NCBI GenBank assembly: GCA_019915015.1
Contig: JAHBBC010000003.1
Location: 2,294,001 to 2,358,000, forward strand
DNA: 64,000 nucleotides
Origin: Auriscalpium vulgare
Lineage: Eukaryota > Basidiomycota > Agaricomycetes > Russulales > Auriscalpiaceae
Direction: 5' to 3'
Part shown: positions 1 through 9,600 of the stretch, piece after piece
How positions within the stretch are numbered: position 1 is the stretch's first letter
How the letters are laid out: every line of letters starts with the position of its first letter
Translations under genes and position numbers: made by a program
Notes under the pieces: model-generated
What the model saw: only the letters and a program-made list of their open reading frames with translations
Databases searched by the model: none
Told to the model about the DNA's origin: nothing

Positions 1-493
1 ACGCTGCGTTTACACCATATCTACCTACAGTGTCCTAACAGGATACACCCAGTCTGCCGCGCACCTCATCGACATCTCGTCCTACTTCCTCCAACTCGTC
101 CGCTACGAGCTCGCCTCAATACCGCAGTCGATCCTGTCCCTCCCCGTGCACCTCGAACACCCCCGATCCACCACCCCCACGCCCTCCTCCCCCACTGCTC
201 TCCCTACACCCATTATTCCCCTGCTGACACCTTACCCACGCCCACTCTCAGCATATCTGCTTGATCGCGGCATGAACGCACGTCCCATCACCTGGCCCAC
301 AGTGCCCAAGGGCAAGGACCGCGTGCGCGTCTGCCTGCATGCCGGGACGACTCGAGAGGAAGTCGAGCTATTGGTGCGGACCGCAATCGCATGGGCGAGG
401 GAGCTCATGGCGGAGCAAGAGGCGTTGATCAGGAAAGAGAGAAGGAAGGACAGGTCGCGGGCTATCAGCGGCTTCCTAGAATCGAAATTATAG
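1..493 (+). CDS. Class II aminotransferase, 8-amino-7-oxononanoate synthase-like, 3' end only
   Basis: This is the last coding part of a PLP-dependent class II aminotransferase gene whose 5' part lies outside the window. The frame is open from about base 2 to the TAA at 491-493. The C-terminal stretch, with ARPITWPTVPKGKDRVRVC followed by LHAGTTREEVELLV, matches the end of the small domain in the KAPA synthase/5-aminolevulinate synthase family, where a conserved R-x-C/S-x-HA motif sits near the C-terminus. The family condenses an acyl-CoA with an amino acid; fungal members include biotin-pathway KAPA synthases and uncharacterised paralogues. The PLP lysine would be upstream, so the exact substrate cannot be read here. 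A short arginine/lysine-rich tail follows. The family is fairly sure; the enzyme name is not. Confidence 0.6.
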   Translation, partial: RCVYTISTYSVLTGYTQSAAHLIDISSYFLQLVRYELASIPQSILSLPVHLEHPRSTTPTPSSPTALPTPIIPLLTPYPRPLSAYLLDRGMNARPITWPTVPKGKDRVRVCLHAGTTREEVELLVRTAIAWARELMAEQEALIRKERRKDRSRAISGFLESKL

Positions 494-1097
494 CATACTA
501 CACCAAAATGAAAGCAACAAAATGGCCCGGATCCGGACACATGCGCACAGAAGCGATAGCAAACTACGTGTGCATATGGCGCGACTAAAACGGGGTGATC
601 GATGGGTGCGCAGCTCAACGAGGGTTGGAAAAAGATATTGACATTGTCTATCAGTTTGCGAGTGCGAGTGCGACCGCCGACGATAGCGAGACATACACTT
701 CAAGCCGACGGCGCGTACCGGCAGTCGCTCCTCCCACTGATGCGCTAGCTTCGCCGAAATACTTAGTTGTTCTCGTCAAACGCGCAGGCGAGGAATGTTG
801 GGCGCGACTGCACTTTGGCAAGGTGGTGAAGTGGGTACGTTTCGCGCTATATATGTTTGGTGTTCTTGAACCTTTGTCGCCCTACAGCCAGCGCTAGTTC
901 AGACAAGCCATCAGAAATGAGGTCGGACTCACCTTGGATCTCCTTACAAAGTCCGTCACCTAGAAGACTGGCGTTTGTTGGGAGATGATGTGGTGCGGTG
1001 ACAAAGGGAGACTGCGGCACGGCAGCGGCTCTCCATCGACATCCACGACAAGTTTGCGTATCCCAATCCCCGGCCAGCGAAGCAGCAGAAGCGTCGG
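494..1097. other. Intergenic, no gene supported
   Basis: Several short open frames exist, but none has conserved-looking sequence or splice support. The stretch probably holds the 3' UTRs of the two convergent neighbours. Confidence 0.4.
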
Positions 1098-1574
1098 TCA
1101 CGCCTCGACCTCGGGACGACGTCTCAACAGCGGCACCGCGCCGTCGATCTCGTCCATCTTCTCCTGCGCCAACAAACCCTCCTTCACCATCGCCTCCAGG
1201 AGCTCCCGCATCCAGACCCTGCACGTATTCACGACTGATTCCGGGTCGTACGCAATGCCCTCCGCCAGCGCAAGGATGCGGTCGCGCTGAGCGCGCGAGG
1301 ACGTGCCGAGCGAGAACTGGGTATGCTGTGCGAGGTCTGCGCGGTCTTGCATGTGCGCAACGGACTCCCAGGTCCAGCGGCCGGGAATGCCTATCAGCTG
1401 GACGATCTGCGAGACGAACATCCCCTTGGTCACTGGCAGGGAGTTGTCCCAGTGCAGGAAGACGTGGCGTCCTGGTCCGCCGTCGTTGGCGTAAGCCTTG
1501 CCGTTGGCTTGGAGGAAGACTTCCTTGGCGGTATCGCTATCGCGGAAGACGGAGAGAACGTTGACGTTGGCCAT
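1098..1574 (-). CDS. Hypothetical protein, 158 aa
   Basis: Uninterrupted frame from ATG at 1574 to the stop at 1098, giving MANVNVLSVFRDSDTAKEVF and onwards. The composition is that of a globular soluble protein, with regular alternation of charged and hydrophobic residues. It has no signal peptide, membrane segment or metal motif that I can see. Tryptophan-rich segments (HVFLHWDN, GRWTWESVAHM) and a helical C-terminal half (VWMRELLEAMVKEGLLAQEK) suggest a folded domain. I do not recognise the family and give no function. It is convergent with the aminotransferase-like gene upstream. The length and amino-acid quality make a real gene more likely than a chance frame in GC-rich DNA, but further exons cannot be excluded. 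Confidence 0.5.
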   Translation of the reverse strand: MANVNVLSVFRDSDTAKEVFLQANGKAYANDGGPGRHVFLHWDNSLPVTKGMFVSQIVQLIGIPGRWTWESVAHMQDRADLAQHTQFSLGTSSRAQRDRILALAEGIAYDPESVVNTCRVWMRELLEAMVKEGLLAQEKMDEIDGAVPLLRRRPEVEA

Positions 1575-2461
1575 CGTCGTAGTGAATGCGGACCTCAGTT
1601 ATGCGGTGACGGTTGGCTTGGTCGGTGCTCCGCCTCCTCCGAGCCCGGGGGCAGGGCCGGGCCGCCCGTCTCTTGGCACTTTTCGCCAGCCGGCCAGTAG
1701 TCAACCGCGTGCTATCGTGTATTCCGTCTTCGCAGCCTCTCCATGAACTCAATGTGTCTGTTCCGTTCCAGATTTGTTTGTACGTCTCCTCGCTTCTCCT
1801 ACCTAGTCTTCAGCACATCAACGCAGACCCCGGAGTGACAGGGAGTCTACATCCAAGAGCAGCATGGATTGGGTACCTGGGGTGGACGCCTGCCATATCA
1901 TAATCGGCTGCTGATGCGTGTCGTGCAGAATCTGCGCACACCTCGCGGTAGTGCAGGCAAAGTGCAGGACAGTTATAGATGGTGAAATGAGGGTAGAGTG
2001 CTGGACACAGGACCTTGTCTTGCGGTGACGGACTCGAGATCAAAACCTGCCAATGCGTCGGGGTCGTTGTTTATGTCTCCGATGGTCTGCCAGTCTTAAG
2101 GGGTATTTAGTCATATCGAGTAGCATGTCCAAGGTAAATAATGGACAGTGCGAAGACAGTCTGTAATAAGCACACATATAAGTGAGGTATATGGTCGAGA
2201 TGTCGTTCAAATGGTCGTCAGAAGGTCGTGAAGGTCGTAACGGTAGTATAATAGACCAATATTGGGAAGTTAGAACGGAGTCGGGTGCATAATGGGTAGA
2301 GTGAATGCGAGACGGAGGCGAAGTTTGGGGTTTTGGTATGCGGGCGAAAGTGCGATCGTCAGAGCGCAAGAGCGGTGGGATGAAGAATACAGTAGTGCAG
2401 GCGAGCGTGATGTGAGCGAAGGAGAGTAAACGAGAAGGAGAAACAGATCGGAAAGAGAGCT
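1575..2461. other. Intergenic, no gene supported
   Basis: The frames here are short or overlap the tail of the next gene. The DNA is AT-richer than the flanking coding regions from about 2040 to 2440, as expected for UTR and promoter sequence. Confidence 0.4.
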
Positions 2462-4452
2462 TCAAGGTTTGAGGTTTCGGCCTGCCACGCGCCTCAGGAC
2501 CACTTGCAGCACGACCGCGCACACTCCAAGGCCAACCAGTAAGACATAGGACGGGAGCTCCGAGATGGCAGAAGGCCCGGCATCGTCACCGGCAGAGGGC
2601 GACGTGGACGCAGACGCGTTTGCTACCGGCGCAGTACACTCGTCCCTGTCGACATCGGTGAACACAGATTGGACAGTGATCGCAGCGGGCTGCTGCAATC
2701 CTGCAGTGGTCTCTTGCACGTCCGTCGACACGTCCAGCTCGCGTTCCGCATGCTTGAGCTGCTCTTCAGCCTCGGCCCTCGCAGCAGCGCGCTCCCGCTC
2801 CTCCATCTCGGTCACGCGGCCCTCCACCTCCTCCAGCCTACGCCTGAACGCCTCGAGCAGCGCGCGCGTGTTCACGATTTCTGTCTCCAGCGCCCGCTCC
2901 CTCGCCAGGGCTTCAGCTTCTTCTGCGAGCTGCGCCTGCACCTCTGCATCTTGCATTCCTCGCTCGAGCGCGCCCTCCGTCTCCTGCACGTCTTCCGGCT
3001 CCTCGACCGGCGGGTGCGTAAAAATTGCCGTTACGACGCGTCGCTCATCCGCGCCCGCCGCCTTCACACGCCCGCTGCTCCCGAGCCTCCGCGTGCCGAG
3101 CGCGCCGACGCTCCCGCGCCCGCTGCTCCCGCTCCCGCTCCCGTCGCGGCGCTTGACGACGACGGTATCCATGCCCGGCACGGGACTCGCGTTCTCGCCA
3201 ACGTGCTTGACGGTGACGCCGAGCTCGAGCTCCTCCCACGCGCGGGCGCCCCACGAGCCGGACATTGGTGGCGGCTCCGAGACGGTCGCGAGCAGCTCCT
3301 CCATGCTGAGCTCCTCCGAATTCTGCGAGAGACGGGGACCGGTTCTGTCTGGCGAGAAGAACGGCAGGCCCGAGGGCAGTTTGCTCGGCGAGTCTTGCAG
3401 GGGCGCGTGGTCCTCCTGCTCGCTCTCGCTCCCGTACGCGCTCCCCTCGCGGCTGCGGCTCCCGGCGCTCTCGCGCTCCCACTTGTCCACCATACCCTTC
3501 ACGCGCCCGTCGCCCTTGTTCCGCCGCACGCGCAGGCCGCCATTGGCGCGCCGCAGCGGCGTAATGCCAGGTTCGCCCGAATCGGAGAGCAGATCGACGG
3601 AACTGGACGAGGACGCATACATCTCCGACGAGTATGGATGAGGCGCGGGTGCGTCGGGCGAGTCGCCTAAATCGGAGGTCGGTGAACCTGGGGTGCCCCA
3701 GATACGTCCCCGGATGACGTTTTGCCTGAGGTTGCGGGAGGCGATCAGCAAAGCATCGCGCCATAGGGTGTTCACGCCCAGCCTGTTGATAGTGTTCAGC
3801 TCTTTTGCAGCAACCGGATTAGGGATGCCACCCACCCTTCAAGCTCTTCCTCTTCCCAGCGCAGGAAAGTGCGTCCTCCGACACCCTCCTTTCGTACCCA
3901 GCTCGCGATATCGCGAGCCACTGGCTCCGGCACACTCAGAGTCTCCCCAGACCTCACGCGAAGTGCTCTGATCAGATACGTCGATAGCTGCGAGGGCGTC
4001 CACAGCTTCGGATTGGGCGGAAGGTCGTCCGTACCCGACGCACTCGTGGGCTCTTCGTCGTCGGGATAGCGAGACGGCAACGTCTCAGCACGCGTCCTCC
4101 GAGCCGGGGACCCGACACTGGCACCATCCTCGGACTGGCTCCTCTGCGAACGCGTCGGGGACTCGCGACCAGGAAGTGGCGAGGGCAGCTCGCCGGTGAG
4201 ACTCGTGGAGTAGCGGTGGCCGCGGTACTCTGATTTGGACTTGGTGGGACTGCGGGACAGGCTGCGGCTCGGCGGGGTATAGAAATGATGCGCTGGCGTT
4301 ACATGGCCGGATGAATTAGATCGCGAGAGCAAAGCCGTTGAGGTTGTTTTGATGGCGTATGGGTGCGGATTGGGCTTGAGGTCCTTGCTGGGCGACCTGG
4401 GGAAGGTCGGGAGAGTGGCACTGTGGGGCGGGGTAGCGGTTGCGGCGGCCAT
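2462..4452 (-). CDS. SAM-like domain, coiled-coil, tail-anchored membrane protein
   Basis: Two exons, complement(join(2462..3782,3836..4452)), joined across a 53-base GT-AG intron, give 645 residues in frame. The first ~145 residues are Ser/Pro/Arg-rich and disordered. A SAM-like helical domain follows, from LWTPSQLSTYLIRAL through FLRWEEEELEG to LGVNTLWRDALL and RQNVIRGRIWG (about 149-235); the splice restores this motif exactly. Residues about 240-470 are low-complexity and Ser-rich. A long Glu/Arg/Ala coiled coil spans about 480-555. A single hydrophobic segment near the C-terminus (YVLLVGLGVCAVVLQVVL) followed by basic residues has the form of a tail anchor, so the bulk would face the cytosol on the ER, mitochondrial or another membrane. 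This is the layout of an organelle tether or adaptor, but I cannot name the gene. Confidence 0.7.
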
Positions 4453-4870
4453 CGTTCAAGATTAGGAGATATAGACTGTGACGGATGCCGTTCAGTACAC
4501 GATAAACGGGCTAACATCTCCGCACGTACCGGGAATCGCCTCAAGTCGAGGCAGCGATCGACGCCGACGCTCGGACTGAGAGCCTGGAGTACGGAGAGGA
4601 GGAAAGAGGAAGCTGAAGGACGTGGGTGTCGATGGCTGAAGGAGCTCAAGATTGGGTCAAGTGGTGCCAGCGACCTCGCACGGTGAAGCATCCCTTTCTG
4701 GAGTTGACTCGGGCCTTATAAGTACGGTGCTGCTCGCGTTCAAACACCCGGCTCTAGATCTCGCTATATCTACGTGGCAAACGGTCGCAGACCAAGTCTA
4801 CGGTGTATATTGGTCGCAATACTCCTGCTACAGAGCCGTCATTCATTTGACCAGTACTTCTCTTGCTGCC

Positions 4871-5226
4871 ATGTCCACGGTACATAAGTCCCTACTAAAT
4901 GGTCCCTACTTGCCGTACCAGATACGTCGCCGACGCCGTCCCAGCCTACCGATAAGAACGACCAACCTATCAAAGAGGGAGACCTCGTCTGGAGCAAGGC
5001 CAGGGGAGGTAAGCAAGAAAGACAAGTAGAGGCCGTCCTGCTTGACCAGGAGGACGTGAAAAATGCGGGGAACCTCGGTGTCACGGTCAGATATCCCGCA
5101 AGGTATACCTCTTCTCGCCTTGAAGCGATAAGTGCTCAGGGTTTCGCACAGGTCATATACACAGACCTGCAAGTAGGTCTTGCAGTAAACACCAGCACCC
5201 GGGAGGATGAACAAACCGTCAACTAA
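4871..5226 (+). CDS. Small Hva1/Tudor-domain protein, 72 aa
   Basis: Three exons, join(4871..4879,4945..5079,5152..5226), give 219 nt in frame. The first exon encodes only Met-Ser-Thr and is followed by a 65-base intron with a strong CTACTAA-type branch site. The product starts MSTPTDKNDQPIKEGDLVWS and contains KARGGKQERQVEAV, then VIYTDLQVGLAVN. This is the pattern of the fungal Hva1_TUDOR family: DKNG-P-x-EGD, then RGG-x-x-G-V-E, then V-x-F/YTDQ-G-x-x-VAHN. The members are short, cytosolic and of poorly known role. The usual His before Asn at the end of the domain is replaced here. The gene is below usual ORF thresholds because of its splicing, so it is easily missed. The alternative is an old gene fragment. 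Confidence 0.55.
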
Positions 5227-5402
5227 GCACGGTCACAAAGTGTCGCACAACCCGGGAACTCTTCAGCACGTTGAGGACTGACAAGCCAGGTGTTGATCAA
5301 TCGTCATGCCTCGAGGTCTCGATTTGTACAGTGTATGCACATCATATTTTCGAATGCATCATCCCTGCCGGAAACCTGTAATTACTGTCCATGCTGTCCA
5401 CC

Positions 5403-6160
5403 TCACAGAAGCAGTAGGAGCACAGTGGAGACAGCAGTCGCCCCAAGGACGGTGTAACCGGTCTTGTAAGCACCGCTCAGCGACAGGACTAACAAGCTGC
5501 GTTAGAAGCACTCTACGCCGTGTTCATTAGGATGTACGCACATTTGCCGCTATCCCACGCGAGATGGCGCAGGCCGTTGAGCGAGTGGAATGCAAAGGGC
5601 GCCGCGAGTATCGTCTTCCCGGCGATCTTCACAGACTCCGGCAGCCCCTTGACGGTTTCAACGACGTTCGCGCTGCTAAACGTCGATGGTGCGACGAGAT
5701 ATGCTAGCGAGAACCCGTAGAGCACTGTGCGTGTGTAGGGTTAGTCGGGAGCAGCGCGGTGTGGGGCGGGGCACGCACGGACGCTGAGACCAACGCCTGT
5801 CACGCGGTTGGCAATCGACCCGATCCAGGTGAGCTGCGGCTGGTAGATGGTGAAGTGGGGGCTGGAGGGGCGCTTGAGGCGCTGCGTGTTGAGGATATCA
5901 TAGGCGACAGAAGGCGGGTGCGACTCGGTCTTGACGGTGCTGAGATAGAGCACCCATATAAGAATCGGTGAGTGCTATAAGGCCTGAACACCGCTCACCG
6001 CTTGAGGAACGTCGAGCGGAGGACCGCGTTGTTCCTCGCTGGATGGTCGAGGATGTCAGTGTGTGCTGTGTGGACATGCAGCAGCATACGTACCCAGCCT
6101 AGGCGCAAAGGCCGCCTGGCGCAGAGACGAGCTCAATCCCACGGTGCGCGTGTAGCTCAT
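5403..6160 (-). CDS. SDH3: Succinate dehydrogenase cytochrome b560 subunit
   Basis: Membrane-anchor subunit of mitochondrial complex II; with SDH4 it binds haem b and ubiquinone. Five exons, complement(join(5403..5488,5542..5724,5779..5939,5999..6038,6094..6160)), total 537 nt and 178 aa with all phases matching. The N-terminus ([20 protein letters not shown]) is basic and Ser-rich with no acidic residue, like a matrix presequence. The signature [16 protein letters not shown], then [13 protein letters not shown], is the conserved quinone-site motif. Later, [15 protein letters not shown] supplies the haem-ligand histidine region, and the protein ends in a third membrane helix ([15 protein letters not shown]). 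The start codon lies only 86 bp from the left end of hAT copy 1, which has displaced the native promoter by 5.3 kb. The frame is also open upstream into the transposon. Confidence 0.93.
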
Positions 6161-6238
6161 GGTGGGGATGGAGGAGAGGAATAATGAGCAGTCGCGCGGC
6201 GGGCGAGGGCGGGCGAGTGCGGAAGGCACGCCGCCGGT

Positions 6239-6246
6239 CGGCCGAA
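6239..6246. repeat. Target-site duplication, left, hAT copy 1
   Basis: Eight bases CGGCCGAA, repeated exactly at 11551-11558 on the other side of the element. Eight-base duplications are diagnostic of hAT insertion. Confidence 0.95.
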
Positions 6247-6266
6247 TAGCGTTGCGGGAAAAACCT
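6247..6266 (+). repeat. Left terminal inverted repeat, hAT copy 1
   Basis: Begins TAGCGTTGCGGG and pairs with 11531-11550. Immediately inside is a perfect hairpin (stem 6256-6264 with 6269-6277, loop CTGA), then a second copy of GTTTTTCCCC at 6285-6294. Confidence 0.93.
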
Positions 6267-6679
6267 GAGTTTTTCCCCGAAAAAGTTTTTCCCCGGTAAT
6301 GTACCTGTATAGTACCGGTACCATACCTGCCCTGCCCTGGGCCCCAATATACCCGGTACAATACCTCCAGCACGTGATGTGTGTCGGCCCCTCCGGCGCC
6401 CGGCGCCGGCCCATGAGCCATGAGGCTCGCAGCCTCGCACGCAGACATGGCCGGCAGTCGTAAGGTGGTTGTGCAATGCTACGCGGATGTTTAAGGAGGT
6501 ATTAGACACATCCCGCCTCGGCATGGGATAGTTGCAAGAGTGTTGTATGCAGCAACGTGTGTATGATCGACCCGTTGCTGTGATCGACATTTACACTCCG
6601 TAGTGAGTGACTAAATGAGGGCGCAATCTTCACCTTCGACACTGGCCTAGCACATTTTGCCAACCCTCAAAACTGTCAA
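6267..6679. promoter_or_regulatory. Transposon left subterminal and promoter region, outward-open
   Basis: Non-coding DNA between the left TIR and the transposase ATG. Near the end are repeated (C)CGGTAC / GGTACC motifs (about 6315-6365) that also occur at the right end and are candidate transposase-binding sites. On the minus strand, facing SDH3, all three frames are open through the end of the element, with ATGs at 6590, 6448 and 6414. The 6448 frame is in phase with SDH3. A TATATT-like sequence lies on that strand near 6350. The transposase promoter is presumably also here, but I cannot place it. Confidence 0.55.
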
Positions 6680-9600
6680 ATGGCGGACGACGAGGTCATC
6701 CACGACATCGACTCATTTCAAACTCTGGGTGATATCCTCAAAAGAATACCCATTCCCGACGACATTAAACATGTCCTACTACCCACACCAGCCCTGCGCA
6801 ATGCCGATATCCAAGATTTCCCTGTCCCACCGGAGGCGAACGCGCCGTCTCTGCTCCAGCAGAGCACACTCTTCTCGAAGGGCCAAAGCTTCATAACGGC
6901 CGCAAATGCAATGGTCCTGCTCTCTAGGCCGATGCCGCCGCACACCGAGGTGTTGGAAATCCTGCAAAACCGCGTCAACCCCGCCCTAGAGACAGGCTAT
7001 GCTTGCCTGGGCTATCCTGTTCAAGAGTCGGTCACTCAACAAACACTCAAAACCCCGATGTGGGTTCTCACCTACTGGTACGAGGTCCGGCGCATACTCG
7101 CTGCCAAGGCGCGCCTTTCTCTGGCCACTGCGTGGTTGAAGACTTGGACCGAGGGCTTGCTCAACGACGAGGTGAAGTCCCTTGCTGCAGACACGTCAGC
7201 ACTCCTCGACGACTGGCCATGGGACGTACCCCTCCCAACGACGATGGGCGTCGATCCAAAGACGCTTACATCGTACTGTGGTCGGCGTTGGCTGGCGGCG
7301 GAGCATATGGATCAGCTGGGGATGCTGCTAGGTCATCGTCTGCAAAGACAAGGCAAGCCGGCATGTATACTGCCGAGTGCGGCATCAGTCAAGCTCATTG
7401 ACACGTACCGCAACCGCGCACGACTCAATGCTAGCGGAACATCTTACCAATCAATGCGCGGCATCACTCCCCTACGATTGGCTGGCTCGCAGCTGCAAGA
7501 TGGATCACTCAAGGAGGTTGGAATGACGATCGGGGTGCGGATCGATGGCGCGGATGTGCTCTTGCCAGCAGCCGTACACGAGACAAATCACTGGGTGTCC
7601 ATTGCGGTCAGCGTAGAGCCACACACGGCTTTCTATGCTGATTCTCTTGGACGGAAGCCGCCCCGCGAGCTGTTGGAGATGATAGAATGGTGGTTAGGAC
7701 AACACGGAGCGACTGGGCCGCTTTCACTCAACGTGTTACCATGCACCCCACAGCTCGACAGCTTCTCCTGCTCTGTCCTCAGCCACAATTCTCTTGCTCA
7801 CCATCTCATCCCCGACGACATCCATCTCCTCTCGGATACAGACTGTGTCGTGCAACGCATTCGACACCTTGCTGACAGACATGGTCAGTGCGCGCTCAGC
7901 TTCACTTACTTGCGGACTCGACTCACCGACAGTGCAGGACAGTCTCAAATACAAGTCCAATATGCTAGCGCCTGGCATGCTTATACGGGCAAGTGCGCAC
8001 ACATCGGCGTTCACGAAGCCGCAGTTATTGAGTCTAGAAGGCGTCGTTAAGAGGCGACTGAGTGTAGCCACCAATGTCACGCCACTCACCGTGCCAGCCA
8101 AACGCACGAAGAAAAATGCCGCTTCGAAAGGAAAGGAACCGGCGGAGAGTTCCGGCAATGCGGGGAGCAAGCAGCAGTGGGACGAGGTCTTCAAACCGGC
8201 GTCGTTGAATCTGCATATTGCTGGAACGTCAACTGTAAGTGCCCAAAGAGGTTGTCAGCGCGCGACAGCAGTAAGTAACAGAAGCTTTGCTTACAGGTTG
8301 CAAAGCGTTCGGGCGGAAACACAGTCGCTACGCACAAGCAGCCTAGTAGTTCACCGGTACTGCAAGACCAGCAGCTCGATGAACAGAAATCAGATGCCGA
8401 AGGAGTTGCGGACGGCGCAGCTCCGTATGTGAACGAGATGGGGGAAGAAGATGGGAGCGACATGGAGATTGAGCTTAACCCTGGTGACCTTGTCAAATGG
8501 GTGCAGCCGAAGAAGGATGCGCGCCGGGGAGGACGGCCGCCGGATCCTCTGATGGACGCTCTCACCGAGGCTTGCTATCGCCGCGACAATCCAACTACGC
8601 TGCTCTGGCGCTGTGTCGGAGGTCCTGATAACCCTTGCCATCATACTTTCCGACATCGAGCGTTGATCCGAGTCGTTCGTCATGCAAAGGACTGCCCCAA
8701 GCTGTCCTCAGAGCTGCGGGAGAAAGTGCACATACATTCAGCTGGAAAGGCACTGTCTGCGCAGGTCCAGGAGCTCACCAATTCGAAAGGATCCATGATG
8801 GTTGCGAAGGAACTAGGAGCTCAAGATGGAATTGGACAAGATGGGGAGAAGCAAGATGCAGGCGCCGCGACACATGCGTTCTTTCGGCAAGCAAAGGCGC
8901 TTGGGAAGCTCGAGCGTCACAGAAAGCTCGACCTTGCCATTCTTAAACTCATATGCGTCGCGGGTTTGCCAACATATATCGTCTCGCGCCCGGAGTGGAA
9001 GGAGATGCTTGAGATTGCCTTACCATCATATGCACCTTCAACCAGAGACAAGCTCGAATATGAAGGCATCGTAAACGAAGCATCGTGGGTCCGCCGGGAG
9101 CAACTCAAGTATCTGCAAGGTCAGGAAGACCTCACTCTCTCCTATGACGGCGGAACTTCGACAGGTCGTGAGTCCTACTGGACTGTACACGTCTCGACCT
9201 CAGACCGTGAAGTATACTTGATGGACACACGGGAGGCAACTTCCGAGTCGCACACTGCACCTTGGATCGTTGAGAATGTCGCAAGTCCGGTACGTGGGCA
9301 TTGGAACTTAACTACTTCAGCGATTTCTAACAACTTCGCGCAGATTGTCAATGCCATCGGTCCGTCCAGGTTTTCCGGCCTGACATGTGATAGCACGGGT
9401 AACACGCGAGCCTCGCGTTCCATTGCAATTCTGGCCCTCATGCCCACTGCGCTCAATCTTGCGGATGTTTGCCATCACTTGAATCGCACAATCCTTGAGA
9501 TTAATCTCATTGATGTTTTCAAACCGGTGCGCAAACGTCCACACTACCAGCATTAATCAGATCTAATCCGCAACCAGATCATCCGTGTGGTGCGGCAGAC

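Noticed and set aside
2565..3670. Long plus-strand frames (358 and 333 residues) over the coiled-coil gene
   Set aside because: Low-complexity Ser/Arg/Leu translations opposite a spliced gene with recognisable domains; GC-rich shadows.
6099..6590. 163-residue minus frame reading out of the transposon toward SDH3
   Set aside because: Not in phase with SDH3 and with no conserved sequence. It is one of three outward-open frames and is discussed as such, not called a gene.
6680..8050. The protease as a separate gene and the hAT part as a second gene starting near 8429
   Set aside because: Kept only as an alternative. The 7884-7932 intron joins the frames with good donor, branch and acceptor, and the frame upstream of 8429 is continuous through another clean intron.
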